A stretch of 64,000 bases of DNA from Curtobacterium sp. MCBA15_012 (GTDB lineage: Bacteria > Actinomycetota > Actinomycetes > Actinomycetales > Microbacteriaceae), in the NCBI RefSeq assembly GCF_001864935.2, contig NZ_CP126267.1, positions 124,001-188,000 on the forward strand, in the 5' to 3' direction. Positions 62,429 to 64,000 of this stretch are shown here, one piece after another. Below the pieces are notes generated by a model. The model had not been told where the DNA came from. It did not search any database and saw only the letters and a list, made by a program, of their open reading frames with translations. The position numbers and the translations under genes were made by a program. The stretch's first letter is position 1. Each line of letters opens with the position of its first letter.

Positions 62429-63151
62429 GTGACTGATCTGCAACTAGCGGCCAATGGCGATGTCGAGCATCCTGCGATGCCGAAGACCGCCGAGGAGATC
62501 GCAGCAGACGCGGCGGCCTGTGTCGAGGCCGGGGCGACTCTGCTGCACCTGCATGCGTTCGACGAGCATGGTGAGGAGACTCTCGAAGCTGGGCCGGTGG
62601 GCCGTATGCTCACGGCGGTCCGCGCGGCGTGTCCGGGCGTCCCGATCAACGTGACGACCTTCGCTTCCATCATTTCCGACCCCGTTCATCGTCTTCGCCT
62701 CGTCGACGGATGGACGGTGCTGCCGGATCTCATCGCTGCGAATCAGGGGGAGGAGGGCATCGACGATGTGAGCGCGTTGCTCTCGGGGCGAGGCGTCGGG
62801 ATCGAGGCGTGTGTCCTGAGCGTCGACGATGTCCGCACGTTTCTGCGCCGCGGGTCCTGGTCGCGCTTCGCTCGGCTGGTGGTCGAACCGCTGGAACCCG
62901 TCGCGGAAGACGCGGTGGCCCTCGCGGAACAGATGGAATCCGAACTCCGAGCGGCGGAAGTGCGCCTGCCCGAGCTGCATCACGGTGTCGGACTCGCGTC
63001 GTGGACGATCATGCGACGTGCGGTGAGCAATGGGCACAGCATCAGGACTGGACTTGAGGACACCCTCGTGCTCGAGGATGGTTCACCGGCGGCGTCCAAT
63101 GCGCAGCTCGTCGCCGCCGCGTCCGCGATCGTCCACCCTTCGGACCGGTAG
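62429..63151 (+). CDS. BKACE-family enzyme (3-keto-5-aminohexanoate cleavage type, DUF849)
   Basis: A 240-residue protein starting at GTG with LQLAANGDVEHPAMPKTAEEIAADAAACVEAGATLLHLHAFDEHGEE, the BKACE signature; H40 and H42 are the zinc ligands. A TIM barrel follows. The family condenses beta-keto acids with acetyl-CoA, giving acetoacetate plus a CoA ester. It is shorter than usual (about 270-300 residues). No lysine-fermentation or carnitine genes are adjacent, so the keto acid is unknown. Confidence 0.85.
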   Translation: MTDLQLAANGDVEHPAMPKTAEEIAADAAACVEAGATLLHLHAFDEHGEETLEAGPVGRMLTAVRAACPGVPINVTTFASIISDPVHRLRLVDGWTVLPDLIAANQGEEGIDDVSALLSGRGVGIEACVLSVDDVRTFLRRGSWSRFARLVVEPLEPVAEDAVALAEQMESELRAAEVRLPELHHGVGLASWTIMRRAVSNGHSIRTGLEDTLVLEDGSPAASNAQLVAAASAIVHPSDR

Positions 63152-63768
63152 GGGAGCGATTGAGGAGGCGACGGGCCGGGAAGTGATGATGCGTTCGGAT
63201 CACCAAGGAACGGACGGGAGAGAACTGAGCCCCGCTGTTGTCTGTGACGCTGAAAGTGGGTACGGCTGTCGATGAAGATGAGCGCGTCGCCCATGACGGG
63301 GTTCATGAACTCGTCGGAGACCCTCATCCGAGTGTCGGCCGGCAGCGCCACCAGCTTTCCCACTGAGCGATCGCTCGTCGCATTTTCAGACCTCAGGGCA
63401 TCGGTGGTTCTCGCCATCGCCTGATAAGTGTTGCGGTCTACAGGCATCGGGGTTTCCGCTGGCTGCGCGACGCGACTCAGTGACCTGATCTGGAACCGCT
63501 CGTACTGGCAAGGCATCCGACAGGAGGATCTCGCTTGGGGGAGCGGCGGCGGTAGGGCGTCCTGGGGCGTGGCGAGAGGGTCAGGCAACGGCTCCTGGCA
63601 TCTCGAGCGTGATGGGGTTTGCCGACTGAGCTCGATCTGAGGATGGAATTTCTCACCGGCCTGGGTTTGGCGTGGTAGACGCGCATCGATCGCGCACTAC
63701 CACGAGGTCTTCTGTCGGTGGCGGAAGGACGTGACGTCTTTGGGTTCGATACCGGATTGAAGCCTCGG
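63152..63768. other. 617-nt region without a convincing gene
   Basis: A minus frame from 63588 to 62980 contains a protein-like stretch (RNTYQAMARTTDALRS and VGKLVALPADTRMRVSDEF, about 63430-63250), but it continues into the antisense of the BKACE gene and has no family I recognise. It could be the remnant of a gene. No terminator hairpin stands out. Confidence 0.35.
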
Positions 63769-64000
63769 TCAGAGCTGCGTCGGAGCTCGTCGGGAAGAGA
63801 TGACGAGGCAGGCAGCGATGATCACCGCGATGACGATCAGGATTGCGGACGTCGGCGCGATGACCGACGTCGAGGCGATGACGGTGGGGAGCACAAAGCC
63901 GCTGTACGCCAAGGAGTAGTAGACGCCGGTCAGCCCACCGAGGTCGTCCCCGTTCGCGAGCGACTGTATCCGGCTGAGGCCCGAGACCATCAAGATGCCG
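63769..64000 (-). CDS. MFS transporter, C-terminal part only
   Basis: The minus frame is open to the window edge and encodes the last 76 residues. GLSRIQSLANGDDLGGLTGVYYSLAYSGFVLPTVIAS is the typical helix 10-11 region of MFS permeases, and a final helix (AILIVIAVIIAACLVISS) precedes RRAPTQL and the stop. Substrate cannot be inferred. The start lies outside the window. Confidence 0.7.
   Translation of the reverse strand, partial: GILMVSGLSRIQSLANGDDLGGLTGVYYSLAYSGFVLPTVIASTSVIAPTSAILIVIAVIIAACLVISSRRAPTQL

Noticed and set aside
62980-63588. Minus-strand gene overlapping the BKACE gene
   Set aside because: It runs 172 nt into the antisense of a recognisable enzyme gene and lacks any recognised motif.

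Overview
This window looks like the chromosome of a high-GC actinobacterium of the family Microbacteriaceae, most likely Curtobacterium or a close relative. That placement is an inference. It rests on the very high GC content, frequent GTG starts, short overlaps between neighbouring genes, the actinobacterial gene order tilS-hpt-ftsH-fol-(PH domain pair)-lysS followed by clpC and radA, and a 6C-type small RNA. Exact species cannot be set from the sequence alone.

Positions 1-29,830 are core chromosome. They hold the end of an aldo/keto reductase gene; a tRNA-Glu/Asp/Phe operon; two secreted cell-wall hydrolases (M23 and NlpC/P60); ppa; tilS-hpt-ftsH; a folate operon folP-folB-folK; two bacterial PH-domain membrane proteins; a DUF2520 protein; lysS; a principal-type sigma factor; nadK; clpC; a 6C RNA; several small housekeeping or envelope genes; a cold-shock gene; radA; an SGNH hydrolase; and tRNA-Ser(CGA).

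Positions 29,830-39,800 are a patchy accessory region immediately 3' of tRNA-Ser. It contains a large DDE transposase translationally coupled to a tyrosine-recombinase-like protein that lacks key catalytic residues. A homologous second recombinase-like protein lies next to a divergent small helix-turn-helix gene. Around them are unrecognised genes, a decayed peptidoglycan-binding gene, an MMPL exporter and almost 1 kb of gene-poor DNA. The two related recombinase-like genes, each with a different partner, are the best candidate for an undescribed system.

Positions 39,800-50,860 form one coherent metabolic locus. A six-gene minus-strand operon encodes a CitMHS carboxylate transporter, a succinate-semialdehyde-type dehydrogenase, a cupin, a small monooxygenase-fold protein, malate:quinone oxidoreductase and GTP-dependent PEP carboxykinase. 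A GntR regulator, a second small monooxygenase-fold protein, an Ldh2-family dehydrogenase and a long GapB-type glyceraldehyde-3-phosphate dehydrogenase lie opposite. Together they can import an organic acid, oxidise it to oxaloacetate, make PEP and run gluconeogenesis to triose phosphate. Matching GTATAC-centred palindromes in two promoter regions suggest common control by the GntR protein.

Positions 51,400-64,000 hold a CGNR regulator with a divergent MFS exporter; a copper module (copZ, a CopD/CtaG membrane protein and the ATPase copA) next to a BlaI repressor/M56 protease pair and a DUF5134-PepSY operon, all sharing three 17-bp operators; a decayed NERD gene; a BKACE-family enzyme; and the C-terminus of another MFS transporter that runs off the end of the window.

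A family of long GC-rich palindromes sharing a GGGAGGCGC core recurs in intergenic spaces and appears to act as bidirectional terminators.
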